From the IMG/VR virus record IMGVR_UViG_3300046466_000194, positions 1 through 32,074 of that record: 32,074 nucleotides of DNA; one strand, 5' to 3'. Shown here piece by piece: positions 1 through 7,979 of this stretch (position 1 is the first letter of the stretch; the number at the start of each line of letters is the position of its first letter). This DNA comes from a virus. Under the pieces are notes generated by a model. That model was not told the origin of the DNA. It saw only the letters and a list, made by a program, of their open reading frames with translations, and did not search any database. Both the position numbers and the translations under genes were made by a program.

Positions 1-1
1 T

Positions 2-751
2 ATTGGTGGTATCCTTGGTGGATTACTTGGTGGTTTTGGTGGAGCAACTCTAGGTGGTGGTATTGCTGATAGTGCAACTGGTGCTAATAAAGAAAATGGT
101 GGTGGATGGTTTGGTGGTTTATTTGGTGGTAAGAAAGATGTTGCTGAAACTAGTAACGATGGTGGATTAACAGATACTGCATTTGGTGGAGAGTCTAAAA
201 ATGACCCTAAAGCTGATGCATTGACGAAGGTTATCGAAAAAAGCACTAATGCTAGTAGTATAAAAGAAACTCTTAAGATGGGTGAAGCACCAAGTAAAGA
301 GTTTATGGATAAAACTAGAAATACACAGATTAGTAAACTAAAGTTCCTTCAAAAGAGAGCTGCTTCCCCAGAAGCTAAAGCAGAATATCAAAAACAAATA
401 GATAATCTTAAGGCAGGTGGAGATGGTGGAACATATGTCAATAGTAATAGTTCCAGCAAAGCATCAACCACTATTACTGATATGGGAAATATTTCCAATG
501 TATCTTCCAATTCTTCTACTCCATTCATGGCAACATCTGCAACACCAGATAATTCAAATCAGGTACTTGCGTCATCTGCATCAGTTTCTATGAATGAAAA
601 ACAGGGTGGTGGTAATACTGTTGTTAATAATTACTATTCTGGTGGTGGTGGAGAACAACAAGGTGTTAATCCTAATGGGGTTAGTGCTGGAATTAGTATG
701 AGTGGTACTGGAACAGAAATGTATCAAAAAGTCAATATTGCTAACTTATGA
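2..751 (+). CDS. Glycine-rich virion/baseplate-associated protein, C-terminal part (5' truncated)
   Basis: The reading frame is open from the first bases of the window, so the true start lies upstream; about 249 residues are visible. The visible N-terminal part is a glycine-zipper-like hydrophobic stretch rich in GG pairs (bases 2-90), then a second Gly/Trp patch, a charged helical segment (about bases 215-420) and a Ser/Asn/Thr-rich low-complexity tail containing the residues VVNNYYSGGGG. Such tails are common at the ends of phage tape-measure and baseplate proteins. The stop overlaps the next start as ATGA, so it is probably translationally coupled to the gp27-like gene. The position next to the hub genes supports a virion role. 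I cannot assign it to a specific T4 gene; a tape-measure or hub-associated protein is the main possibility. A TTG at 221 could be mistaken for a start but is internal. Confidence 0.6.
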   Translation: MGGILGGLLGGFGGATLGGGIADSATGANKENGGGWFGGLFGGKKDVAETSNDGGLTDTAFGGESKNDPKADALTKVIEKSTNASSIKETLKMGEAPSKEFMDKTRNTQISKLKFLQKRAASPEAKAEYQKQIDNLKAGGDGGTYVNSNSSSKASTTITDMGNISNVSSNSSTPFMATSATPDNSNQVLASSASVSMNEKQGGGNTVVNNYYSGGGGEQQGVNPNGVSAGISMSGTGTEMYQKVNIANL

Positions 752-2130
752 CAAAAGAATTCCAAAATATTACTGATTTTTCTCTTAGAAGTGTTTCCAT
801 TACTTCTGTTGGTAGTAATAATGCATATGAGATTAAACAGATGGTCAATACATTCTCTTATGTTGAGAGTTTAAATAGTCCATTTGTTGCTGCTACACTT
901 ACTATTGCTGATAGTGCTGGATTATTGAACGATCTACCTATTCAAGGTGGAGAGACTGTTAGAGTCATTGTTGAGACTAGTTCTTCTGATGATCCAGTTG
1001 TATATGATCTAATAGTATGGAAGATTGGCAATCGTTATGCTAAGAATCAAACTCAAGCATATACTTTGGGTTTGATTTCAGAAGAAGCATTGAATAATGA
1101 ATATACTAGATTGATTAAACCCTTAAACGGAACTGGTGATTCTATCATTATAGAAATGTTAAATGAGTTGGGTACTAAAAAAGAAATATTTTCCGAACCA
1201 ACAGAATTCAAATTTAAGTTTCTTCCTAATAATAGAAGACCTTTTGATATTGCCTCTACTATTGCAGTCAAATCTATTGCAAGAGGTGGAAAGATAAGTG
1301 GTACGACTAAATCTAAGAATGAAAGACAAAAGGTTACTGGTAGTGCTGGATTCTTCTTTTATGAGACTAAGAGAGGATATAATTTCTTTTCAGTAGACAA
1401 ATTACTAGCAAAGAATGATCAGGACACTTGGGGAGAATATATTGAGAAACCAGCAAATCAGTCGGATGGTGCTGATGATAGGTTTACTATATCACAGGCA
1501 GTATTTAAGTCTGAAGTAGATGTCATGAAATCATTGAGGAAAGGTAAATATTCTTCTTTGATGGTATTTTTCAATCATTCTACTGGACAATATCACGAAT
1601 TCATGTATAGTCTAGAGGATGCTTATAAAACCATGCCTCACCTAGGATCTCAAAATACACCATCAGTCATTAAAACAGCAGATGCTGACAGAACGGTGTC
1701 TGACTACCCAACTCGGATTATATCTAGTATACTGGATCATGAATCGTGGTACAATGATCCCGATATTGCTTCATACGATGAAGAAGACGGAGCAGAAAAT
1801 CCAAGTGAATTTTGTGACTTTCACAAACACTATGCTGCTCAGTCTCTTATGCGTTATGAATTGCTTAGGAATCAGTTAGCTGAAATTGTAATTCCTGGTA
1901 ATTCAGGAATATGTGCAGGTGACAAGATTGATATCAAACTTGTTAATAAAGTACCAACAGTACAAGCGAGCGGTGAACCATATGATCAAGAAAGTAGTGG
2001 AGTCTACTTGATTGAGGAAGTCACACATACTTACAATTCTACTGAATCTACCAATGGAAGATTCGTGACTACACTAAGGTTAGCGAGAGATTCTCACGGT
2101 GACATAGATTCCAACCACGGCACTAAATAA
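748..2130 (+). CDS. Baseplate hub protein, gp27-like
   Basis: A 460-residue protein with no signal peptide or membrane segment. The N-terminal half (about residues 10-125) is beta-rich with the pattern 'FSYVESLNSPFVAATLTIAD', followed by 'GGETVRVIVET', as expected of a tail-tube-like barrel in the gp27/gpD hub family. Toward the C-terminus (about 380-450) a second barrel-like region contains 'VIPGNSGICAGDKIDIKL' and ends with a Tyr/Thr-rich strand. T4 gp27 is slightly shorter (about 390 residues). In T4, gp27 forms the trimeric hub that gp5 sits on, and here a gp5-like gene lies just downstream, which supports the call. The start ATG overlaps the upstream stop (ATGA). The last codons overlap a possible late-promoter motif for the following CP12 gene. 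The family call rests on pattern and gene order. Confidence 0.7.
   Translation: MTKEFQNITDFSLRSVSITSVGSNNAYEIKQMVNTFSYVESLNSPFVAATLTIADSAGLLNDLPIQGGETVRVIVETSSSDDPVVYDLIVWKIGNRYAKNQTQAYTLGLISEEALNNEYTRLIKPLNGTGDSIIIEMLNELGTKKEIFSEPTEFKFKFLPNNRRPFDIASTIAVKSIARGGKISGTTKSKNERQKVTGSAGFFFYETKRGYNFFSVDKLLAKNDQDTWGEYIEKPANQSDGADDRFTISQAVFKSEVDVMKSLRKGKYSSLMVFFNHSTGQYHEFMYSLEDAYKTMPHLGSQNTPSVIKTADADRTVSDYPTRIISSILDHESWYNDPDIASYDEEDGAENPSEFCDFHKHYAAQSLMRYELLRNQLAEIVIPGNSGICAGDKIDIKLVNKVPTVQASGEPYDQESSGVYLIEEVTHTYNSTESTNGRFVTTLRLARDSHGDIDSNHGTK
2123..2129 (+). promoter_or_regulatory. Possible phage late promoter (CTAAATA) ahead of CP12
   Basis: The heptamer CTAAATA overlaps the stop codon of the gp27-like gene. 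It resembles the T4 late-promoter -10 box TATAAATA and the variant described for marine T4-like cyanophages. Transcription would begin near 2136, giving a leader of only about 16 nt to the ATG at 2152. That leader would include the AGAGG at 2135-2139. The motif is short and AT-rich, so chance occurrence is a real alternative. Confidence 0.4.
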
Positions 2131-2151
2131 AAACAGAGGTAACTATCTACT

Positions 2152-2379
2152 ATGAAAAGCATAGAAGACCACATACAAAAAGACCAAGAGATCTTACAAG
2201 ATCCTACAACTAATCCACAGATGCGTCGTCATATTGAAGGCGAATTGCATGACTTAGAAGATTATGTTTCTCATCATGCATCAGAGATTAAAGCAGGAGA
2301 CCATCACGATCCTAACACAATAGAACTATGGTGTGATCAGCATCCAGACGAGCCTGAGTGCTTAGTCTATGATGATTAA
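2152..2379 (+). CDS. cp12: CP12-like Calvin-cycle inhibitor
   Basis: A 75-residue acidic protein, the usual size for CP12. The C-terminus carries the CP12 signature: Cys61 and Cys70 separated by eight residues, a Pro in the loop, then a Tyr-Asp-Asp end (IELWCDQHPDEPECLVYDD). The middle segment 'EGELHDLEDYV' (about 29-39) takes the place of the AWDxVEEL helix. The N-terminal cysteine pair of plant and many cyanobacterial CP12s is absent, which is also true of some cyanobacterial forms. CP12 is a redox-responsive disordered linker that joins GAPDH and phosphoribulokinase into an inactive complex. In infected cells, phage CP12 is thought to divert NADPH from carbon fixation toward the pentose phosphate pathway and nucleotide synthesis. 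AGAGG at 2135-2139 is a plausible ribosome site. It sits between two baseplate hub genes, an unusual place for a metabolic gene. Confidence 0.88.
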   Translation: MKSIEDHIQKDQEILQDPTTNPQMRRHIEGELHDLEDYVSHHASEIKAGDHHDPNTIELWCDQHPDEPECLVYDD

Positions 2380-2384
2380 TTAAT

Positions 2385-5291
2385 ATGGATCAGGTATTAT
2401 CAAATTTAATACCTTCCCAAAGGATTGGACAAGATGGTTTCCAATGGTGGGTCGGTCAAATTGAAGGAACCGCTTCTGATGAACAGAACAACAAAGGCGG
2501 TTACAGATTCAAGGTAAGGATTGTCGGGGATCATCCTGGCGATCCTGAAATCCTTGGGACTGATGATTTGCCATGGGCAACTGTGATGATGCCTGTTACA
2601 GCACCATTTATTCCTGGTAATTGTGGTGGAGCACACCCACAACTAGAGATTGGTTGTTGGGTGATGGGGTTCTATATTGATACTACTGAGAAACAAAAAC
2701 CCATTATCATGGGTTCTATTGGACAAACTCCTGGTGCAACTAAAGTCTTTGTAGAAAGGACACCAGAAACAAAACCGTTTACTACAGCAGTTGGACAACT
2801 TAATATACAGAAGGTTGGTAAACCAATTCAAAAAGGAACAGATAAGAACACTGCTACTGGTGGACTATCTGATGGAACAAAAGATGGAGACGGTAATGAG
2901 AGGGTAGGAGTACCACCAGCAAAGATTGCACCATTGAAGAATGGTCTACCACAATCAGAGGATTGGTGTCAAGGTAAAGCAGAGAAATGTGATGAAGAAG
3001 ATATGATGTCATCGATGACAAATATCATGGGAGAATTTCTTGCTGCAGTACAGGCTAATAATGGTAATGTTGGAACTTATCTTGTTAACGAAGCAACTGG
3101 TGAGTTCTATGATAGTATTAGCATAGCAAGAGGTTATGTTAATAAGGCAATGACTGTTGTTAATGAGTTTGTTGCTAGGATAAAGGGATTTGTTATTGAG
3201 ACTATTAGTAAAGCAGTAAAAAATCTTATCAAAGCATTATTACACCCTTCAGATACTGGTAATGCATTGACACCTGTTACTGAGTTCTTTAATAACCTGC
3301 TAAAGCAACTGGGTTGTTCTATTGCTGATCTTGGTGACAGATTGGAAGCATGGTTAACCAATGTTCTAATGAGTCTAATCCAACAGGTCTATCAGTCTGT
3401 TGCATGTCAGGTTGATGCATTAGTTAATGGTATCATGTCTAAGATCAATTCATTGATGACTGAATTACTAAGTTCAATTTTAGGTCCATTGCAATCTATT
3501 CTTGGTGCTATAGCAAAACCACTTGATATGATCGGTCAAGCAATCAATAAGGTATTAAGTCTTCTAGGAATTACTTGCTCAGGACCAGACAGATCATGTA
3601 GTGATACTAAACAGGTCTGTACTAATGGAGGATCAACACCAAAAGAGGAAGGTGACTTCTTAGATAATCTACTTGATAGTATTGATAATTTATTTCCATC
3701 AACAGGTGCTGATTATACTCAGTATGTTTGTGGTGATGCATTCAAAGGTAAGAGTTTAAGTATCACAACTGTAGGATTTACTGGTGGTGTTCCTAAAGGT
3801 GGAACATATACTGGTAGTATTCCAGACTCAACGACACCAGAGGCTGGTGATAATAAAGGTGTTAAGCAAGATAAGAGAATTGTATATGATATTCAAGATA
3901 TAACTGTAAATGAAGGTGATATTGCACGTTTCAGGGTAACTCGTAGTGGATATAGAGAAGTAGCATCGTCAGTTACATTCAAGACTTTAAAATATCAGGG
4001 AACTGCTGAAGAGAATACTGATTATCTTCCTGTTGATGATATTGTAGGATTCGCACCAGGTGAAATGTTTAAGGATATTCAAGTAAGAACTCTTACATCA
4101 GTTGAGCGTGAAGAAGATGAAGAGTTTATGGTTCTTATTAGAAAGAACACACCAATGGAAGGTTCTGATGTTCAGACAAGATTTAAGAAGAATGTTGCTA
4201 TTTGTACTATTACAGAACAGGCATTAAAGGATAACAGAAATCCATATCGATCACCAAATAATAATCCATTCAGTGATATTGGAGAAACATTTACAGAAGA
4301 AGTGACTGGTACTCCTACAGATGTTATTACTGATGATGGTGGTGAAGATCTTGATGATGATAATATTGATGATAACACTGGACTCCCATTAGAACCTCAA
4401 GTCAGTGTTACTGCTGATAGAAATACATGTCCAGAGGGTGAGTTTATTAGGTATGATATCTTCACTAAAAATATTGATAATGGAAGTAGATTATACTTCA
4501 CGTTAACTGGTAATGGTATTGATGCTGATGATATTATTGGTGGCAGTACAACTGGTAGTTTTACTATCAATAATAATCAAGGTTCTGCAACAGTTGGTAT
4601 AGAAGAAGATGGAGTTGTAGAAGATGCAGAAATTTTAAGGTTTACTGTTAATGGAACTGGTGCTTTCGTTGATGTTATTATTACTACTCCCACTGAGGAT
4701 TTTGATGAGGGTGTTGGAGATGATCCTTCTACAGTAACTGTTCCATTTACTCAACCATTTGTTAGCACACCAGATATTATTACTGATGATAATGGTGGCA
4801 TCATTGATATTCCTGTATCTAATCCTGGTTCACCATGGGCAGAACCACCATATGTTTTCATTGTTGGTGAGGGTATTGGTGCAACAGGAACTGCTCTACT
4901 AGATCAAGATGGATTTTTAACTGAGATTAGAATTAAATCTCCTGGATATGGATATAAGAAGAACTTACAGGATGATAACCAAAAGAGATGTATCGTTGAT
5001 ACTTACACAGTAATAAGACCAGGTGCAGGATATACTTCAAAACCAACCATCTATGTTGATGGTGTCAAAGATGCTGCAGAAGCAATCATTGATCCTGAGA
5101 CTGGATTTGTTATTGGTGCTAGACCACTTGATAAAGTAACTACCTATAATAGATTCCCTGAGATTATTATTGTAGGTGGAGGAGGTTATGGTGCTAAATT
5201 ACTCCCATCACTAGCATGTCTAGATACTCCAACACTTGCTAATATTGGTTCTACTAAGATTGGAACTGGTCGTTACGTTGATTGCCCATAA
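2385..5291 (+). CDS. gp5-like baseplate hub protein with OB-fold and Calx-beta-like domains
   Basis: A 968-residue protein. Residues about 20-125 resemble the gp5 N-terminal OB-fold: 'WWVGQIEG', 'RFKVRIVGDHP', 'DDLPWATVMMPVTAP' and 'GCWVMGFYIDTTEKQKPIIMG' align well in order with T4 gp5. No T4-lysozyme-type catalytic segment follows. Instead there is a long amphipathic helical region (about 205-400), a short cysteine-rich segment (about 400-425), a Calx-beta-like domain (about 497-595, with 'VNEGDIARFRVTR'), a second similar domain (about 670-770, 'CPEGEFIRYDIF') and a C-terminal region of PGYGY/GAGYTS beta repeats (about 815-955). The beta-helical spike expected at the end of gp5 is encoded by the next gene, whose ATG overlaps this stop by one base. 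The protein probably caps gp27 and carries decorations at the tail tip. No strong ribosome site is seen before ATG 2385. Confidence 0.75.
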   Translation: MDQVLSNLIPSQRIGQDGFQWWVGQIEGTASDEQNNKGGYRFKVRIVGDHPGDPEILGTDDLPWATVMMPVTAPFIPGNCGGAHPQLEIGCWVMGFYIDTTEKQKPIIMGSIGQTPGATKVFVERTPETKPFTTAVGQLNIQKVGKPIQKGTDKNTATGGLSDGTKDGDGNERVGVPPAKIAPLKNGLPQSEDWCQGKAEKCDEEDMMSSMTNIMGEFLAAVQANNGNVGTYLVNEATGEFYDSISIARGYVNKAMTVVNEFVARIKGFVIETISKAVKNLIKALLHPSDTGNALTPVTEFFNNLLKQLGCSIADLGDRLEAWLTNVLMSLIQQVYQSVACQVDALVNGIMSKINSLMTELLSSILGPLQSILGAIAKPLDMIGQAINKVLSLLGITCSGPDRSCSDTKQVCTNGGSTPKEEGDFLDNLLDSIDNLFPSTGADYTQYVCGDAFKGKSLSITTVGFTGGVPKGGTYTGSIPDSTTPEAGDNKGVKQDKRIVYDIQDITVNEGDIARFRVTRSGYREVASSVTFKTLKYQGTAEENTDYLPVDDIVGFAPGEMFKDIQVRTLTSVEREEDEEFMVLIRKNTPMEGSDVQTRFKKNVAICTITEQALKDNRNPYRSPNNNPFSDIGETFTEEVTGTPTDVITDDGGEDLDDDNIDDNTGLPLEPQVSVTADRNTCPEGEFIRYDIFTKNIDNGSRLYFTLTGNGIDADDIIGGSTTGSFTINNNQGSATVGIEEDGVVEDAEILRFTVNGTGAFVDVIITTPTEDFDEGVGDDPSTVTVPFTQPFVSTPDIITDDNGGIIDIPVSNPGSPWAEPPYVFIVGEGIGATGTALLDQDGFLTEIRIKSPGYGYKKNLQDDNQKRCIVDTYTVIRPGAGYTSKPTIYVDGVKDAAEAIIDPETGFVIGARPLDKVTTYNRFPEIIIVGGGGYGAKLLPSLACLDTPTLANIGSTKIGTGRYVDCP

Positions 5292-6226
5292 TGACTAAAC
5301 CTGCATCTCAATACGCAACTACGATTGCAAAACCCACAACTCCAGATGAAACACAGGAGTTAACTGATAATCCTAAATTTTTAACATGGCATAAAGGATG
5401 TTTGACAAAATCAGAGATATATGAGAGACTATTACCAGATGGTGTATCTGGTGCATTACGCATAGATGGACCAGATGCCAGTTCAATAGTCCAAGATAGT
5501 CTAGGATGCATTAAACTTATTACAGGTCAAAGAAACAAAGAGAAGGGACCTGGTAGTGGTAAACTATGTGTTCATACTTGGGGTTATCAAGCAAAGCATG
5601 AATATAGATCTGATCTAGAGTTCATGGCAGGTGATGATAAAGAAGGTCAAGCATTAAACGTTCTGGTTGAGGGTGATTATGTTGAACAAACCAAAGGTGG
5701 TGAAAGATTCATCCGAGCACAGAAGATTATTATAGAAGCATCCGAAGAATTATTACTGATTGGTAAAACTCAGGTTAATATCCAATCAGGAACTGATGGC
5801 GGTGGTGCTATATACATGAATGCTGGTACTATTGAAAGAGTTACCGATAACGATAAGGAGATTATTACTGGTCAGAAGATGACATTTGGTGTCAGTGAAC
5901 AAACTGCTATCCAATTTGATCCTAGAGGATCACAAAATATTGTTTCTCCAGGTCACGTCAACCACTCAATTATGGGTGACTATAAACAGTGGATTGGTGG
6001 TATAGAGCAACATATTGTTGCTGGTGGTGTACCAGTACCACCATTGATCAAATCAAGAGACTCAGCATACTCTGTCAAAACTGTTATTGGTGGACAGAAG
6101 TATACCTCTGCAGACTTTATTGACAGCACAGCAGGATTGAATTACTCAGTTACTGCAGGTGGTGCTGCAAATATCACTGCTGCTGGTACAGTCAACATTA
6201 CAGGTGCATTAATTTTACTTAATTAA
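5291..6226 (+). CDS. Baseplate central spike / beta-helix tip protein
   Basis: A 311-residue protein starting at the ATG that shares its A with the preceding stop (TAATG). A TTG nine bases upstream is in frame but less likely. The first half contains an OB-like or gp5-like region ('GALRIDGPDASS', 'VEGDYVEQTKGGERFIRAQKI'). The second half consists of short alternating beta strands ending in 'AANITAAGTVNITGALILLN', the form seen at the end of gp5/VgrG-type triple-stranded beta-helix spikes. It probably forms the membrane-puncturing spike below the gp5-like hub. No separate PAAR tip is visible. The split between this gene and the OB-fold gene is discussed as a finding. The fold assignment is by pattern only. 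Confidence 0.62.
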   Translation: MTKPASQYATTIAKPTTPDETQELTDNPKFLTWHKGCLTKSEIYERLLPDGVSGALRIDGPDASSIVQDSLGCIKLITGQRNKEKGPGSGKLCVHTWGYQAKHEYRSDLEFMAGDDKEGQALNVLVEGDYVEQTKGGERFIRAQKIIIEASEELLLIGKTQVNIQSGTDGGGAIYMNAGTIERVTDNDKEIITGQKMTFGVSEQTAIQFDPRGSQNIVSPGHVNHSIMGDYKQWIGGIEQHIVAGGVPVPPLIKSRDSAYSVKTVIGGQKYTSADFIDSTAGLNYSVTAGGAANITAAGTVNITGALILLN

Positions 6227-6231
6227 AAACT

Positions 6232-6516
6232 ATGATTTTTTGGATTGGATTCTTCGTCATGTTCTTCAATGAAGGATTTGTTATGATGAGACACGTATCA
6301 CCTTTGTTCGCAAGACAAAGAGATAAATTTATTAAAAAGTATGGTGCTAATGTATGGTATAGATTCCATGGCACACTTGATTATACTTGGATGGGACTCG
6401 TGACTATTGGTTTAATAGTAAACTCAAGTAGAATACTACACATAATGGCATTGATAACCTTCTGGACATTATCTTTCATAATATTTTACTTACCTCGCTG
6501 GATTACACGCAAATGA
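6232..6516 (+). CDS. Small three-span membrane protein, unknown function
   Basis: A 94-residue protein I do not recognise. It has three hydrophobic segments (about residues 2-20, 52-68 and 70-88) separated by a basic, aromatic-rich loop containing 'ARQRDKFIKKYG', and ends in a basic tail (PRWITRK). This predicts an integral inner- or thylakoid-membrane protein with a cytoplasmic loop. It begins five bases after the spike gene stop and overlaps the next gene by four bases (ATGA), so it is likely co-transcribed with the baseplate genes and coupled to the next membrane gene. Lysis-related or host-membrane roles are possible from context alone, but no holin signature is visible. Confidence 0.6.
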   Translation: MIFWIGFFVMFFNEGFVMMRHVSPLFARQRDKFIKKYGANVWYRFHGTLDYTWMGLVTIGLIVNSSRILHIMALITFWTLSFIIFYLPRWITRK

Positions 6517-6752
6517 ACGACCTCACCGTCACAATATACTTGATAATGTTCGTTAGTCTCATGGGAGCAACATTTGCATTCATGTATACTATGATGGTAT
6601 CAACACTTAAAGATTTTAATGAAGTCAATAATCCCAGAAGACGTAGAGAGAAAACCGTATTACCAGCACCTCACCCTGAGATGGAAGGAGTTGCTTATGG
6701 AGAGGAATTGCTAGTATTCAGAAGCGAAGACGATGATTCAGACGATGATTGA
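6513..6752 (+). CDS. Small single-span membrane protein, unknown function
   Basis: A 79-residue protein with one N-terminal membrane segment (about residues 5-28, 'IYLIMFVSLMGATFAFMYTM'), a basic stretch 'NNPRRRREK' and a strongly acidic C-terminus ending in a run of Asp. The positive-inside rule suggests the C-terminal part is cytoplasmic. The start overlaps the upstream stop (ATGA). Immediately after the stop is a 6-bp hairpin, ATAAGT AAA ACTTAT (6752-6766), with no U-tract, so it may stabilise the RNA end rather than terminate. I do not recognise a function; pairing with the preceding membrane gene suggests the two products work together. Confidence 0.6.
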   Translation: MNDLTVTIYLIMFVSLMGATFAFMYTMMVSTLKDFNEVNNPRRRREKTVLPAPHPEMEGVAYGEELLVFRSEDDDSDDD

Positions 6753-6885
6753 TAAGTAAAACTTATGACAATGGTAAGATATACTCATTGACCAACTGGC
6801 ACAAGCCCCCTTGATTTTTGGGTAAATGTATCATAAATTACTTTTATAGCAGCAGAGAATAGTATCAAGTCTTTTAATAAATCAC

Positions 6886-6914
6886 TTGACGCCCTCTGCA
6901 TCATATGCTATAAT
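6886..6914 (+). promoter_or_regulatory. Strong sigma70-type promoter
   Basis: TTGACG (6886-6891) and a perfect TATAAT (6909-6914) are separated by 17 bp. Transcription should start near 6921. It is the best host-type promoter in the window and lies between late structural genes and the secreted porin-like gene, implying early or host-driven expression of the latter. Confidence 0.8.
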
Positions 6915-6926
6915 TTTCAAGCAATC

Positions 6927-6964
6927 GAGAAATCGGTTCTCCATCTGCGGGTAATCACTCCGCA
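6927..6964 (+). other. Two-hairpin 5' leader of the porin-like gene
   Basis: Two small perfect hairpins sit at the start of the predicted transcript. The first is GAGAA/TTCTC (6927-6931 with 6937-6941, loop ATCGG). The second is TGCGG/CCGCA (6946-6950 with 6960-6964, loop of nine). The ribosome site AAGG (6975-6978) and ATG (6990) are left single-stranded. Such structures at a 5' end commonly protect mRNA from decay; a regulatory role is inference. Confidence 0.5.
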
Positions 6965-6989
6965 AGTAAATTACAAGGTAAAAACAAAC

Positions 6990-7367
6990 ATGTCTATCAA
7001 ATCAACAATCGCTGCAATAGCAGCATCTCCATTCCTTCTCGCTGGTGCAGCTTTTGCTGGTCCTTACGTGAATGTTGAAGCTAACTCTGGTTGGACTGGT
7101 ACAAATTATACTGGTACTAACACAGACCTTCACATTGGTTGGGATGGTTCTCTTGGCGAAACTGCTTCATACTACGTACAAGGCGGTGCAACTGTAACAG
7201 CTCCTGATGGTGCTGATGGTGATACAGTTCCTTCTGGTAAGGCAGGTATCGGTGCAAGTCTAACTGAAGGACTTGGTGCATACGGTGAAGTTTCTTTCGT
7301 TGGATCAGGCGTAGAGAACGTTGACCGTGGATACGGTGCTAAAGCAGGACTTAAGTACAGCTTCTAA
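6990..7367 (+). CDS. Secreted, porin-like small outer-membrane beta-barrel protein
   Basis: A 125-residue protein. Residues 1-23 form a typical signal peptide: basic N-terminus (MSIK), a hydrophobic Ala-rich core, and an AFA site before Gly24. The mature part, about 100 residues, is made of alternating amphipathic strands ('YVNVEANSGW', 'TDLHIGWDG', 'ASYYVQGGATV', 'GKAGIGASLTE', 'AYGEVSFVG', 'YGAKAGLKYSF'). It ends in Phe, the classic terminal residue for outer-membrane barrel insertion. It is transcribed as a single gene between its own sigma70-type promoter and a UUCG terminator. Outer-membrane location is a prediction. Possible roles are altering host envelope permeability or blocking superinfection, and neither is shown by the sequence. 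The strand count fits a six- to eight-stranded barrel. Confidence 0.65.
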   Translation: MSIKSTIAAIAASPFLLAGAAFAGPYVNVEANSGWTGTNYTGTNTDLHIGWDGSLGETASYYVQGGATVTAPDGADGDTVPSGKAGIGASLTEGLGAYGEVSFVGSGVENVDRGYGAKAGLKYSF

Positions 7368-7400
7368 GTTGCACACTTCAGTCTAATTTGATATAATAAC

Positions 7401-7425
7401 AGGGAGTCTTCGGACTCCCTTTTTT
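7401..7425 (+). terminator. Rho-independent terminator with UUCG tetraloop
   Basis: A perfect 8-bp stem, AGGGAGTC (7401-7408) with GACTCCCT (7413-7420), encloses TTCG and is followed by a T run. It lies 34 bases after the porin-like gene stop and should end that transcript. Confidence 0.93.
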
Positions 7426-7428
7426 ATT

Positions 7429-7435
7429 CTAAATA
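7429..7435 (+). promoter_or_regulatory. Possible phage late promoter (CTAAATA)
   Basis: CTAAATA lies directly after the terminator and 20 bases before ATG 7456. A start near 7441 would leave a leader of about 15 nt. The arrangement (terminator, then late motif, then gene) is what one expects for re-initiating late transcription, but the motif is short. Confidence 0.45.
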
Positions 7436-7455
7436 TTTGGGAATTGAATTCTAAT

Positions 7456-7755
7456 ATGCTATCAACTCAATACCGCCTTCGCTTAGAAGGCATATGCAAA
7501 GACATTGCTTCTGGCAGTGAAGTAAGTATAGATGATATGATATGGGCACAGAAATTAGCAAAATCAAATACTTCAGCAAGAGGTATGTTAAATCAAGCAA
7601 GAAGATTAAGTACAGATCCAACAGATTCTTTTCTGAATAACTTGAATATTGGAGACCCCGATTCAAGTAATCACCGTAGGGGTTTCGGATCTCCAGAAGA
7701 TGTGGTAGACTGGTTCCACCAAGAAAGATCTGACGATTGGAGACAGAGAGACTAA
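7456..7755 (+). CDS. Hypothetical protein, 99 residues
   Basis: I do not recognise this protein. It is soluble and mostly helical, with basic residues in the first half and an acidic/aromatic end ('SPEDVVDWFHQERSDDWRQRD'). ATG 7456 is preferred over an upstream in-frame TTG at 7444 because the latter sits too close to the putative late-promoter start site. The stop shares a base with the next ATG (TAATG), so the two genes are coupled. Its place at the head of a small-gene operon after a terminator suggests a phage accessory function. Confidence 0.6.
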   Translation: MLSTQYRLRLEGICKDIASGSEVSIDDMIWAQKLAKSNTSARGMLNQARRLSTDPTDSFLNNLNIGDPDSSNHRRGFGSPEDVVDWFHQERSDDWRQRD

Positions 7756-7952
7756 TGCCAACACAATCCGAATTAATGCATTATCGCTTACAGGCGATGA
7801 TACGTGAATACAATTTTCCCGAACTTCAGTATCTGGGTGTTAAACCAGATAGTATTGGTGTGGATCAACACTGGTATAGTATTAATGGTAATCCTGTTCC
7901 TGTTGATGCAATAACTGAACTAGAGGATGTCGAGGAGATAGAAGATACTTGA
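7755..7952 (+). CDS. Hypothetical protein, 65 residues
   Basis: An unrecognised small acidic protein. The ATG overlaps the previous stop (TAATG), with purine-rich AGAGAG just upstream. The C-terminus is a run of Glu/Asp ('ELEDVEEIEDT'). The stop codon TGA (7950-7952) is inside the -35 hexamer of the next promoter, so the gene ends exactly where a new transcription unit begins. Confidence 0.6.
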   Translation: MPTQSELMHYRLQAMIREYNFPELQYLGVKPDSIGVDQHWYSINGNPVPVDAITELEDVEEIEDT

Positions 7953-7977
7953 CAATATAGATAAAATTGGGTAAAAT
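7949..7977 (+). promoter_or_regulatory. Sigma70-type promoter overlapping a stop codon
   Basis: A perfect TTGACA (7949-7954) and TAAAAT (7972-7977) have a 17-bp spacer. The predicted start is near 7984. It would drive the microprotein, the 67- and 44-residue genes and possibly the oxygenase-like gene downstream. Confidence 0.7.
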
Positions 7978-7979
7978 GG

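Noticed and set aside
6790-6830. CCCCC...TTTTTGGG as a terminator after the membrane genes
   Set aside because: Only three or four pairs can form and there is no T-run after the stem.
7369-7397. TTGCAC-17-TATAAT promoter-like pair after the porin-like gene
   Set aside because: The -35 match is only three of six, and the start would fall inside the terminator hairpin.
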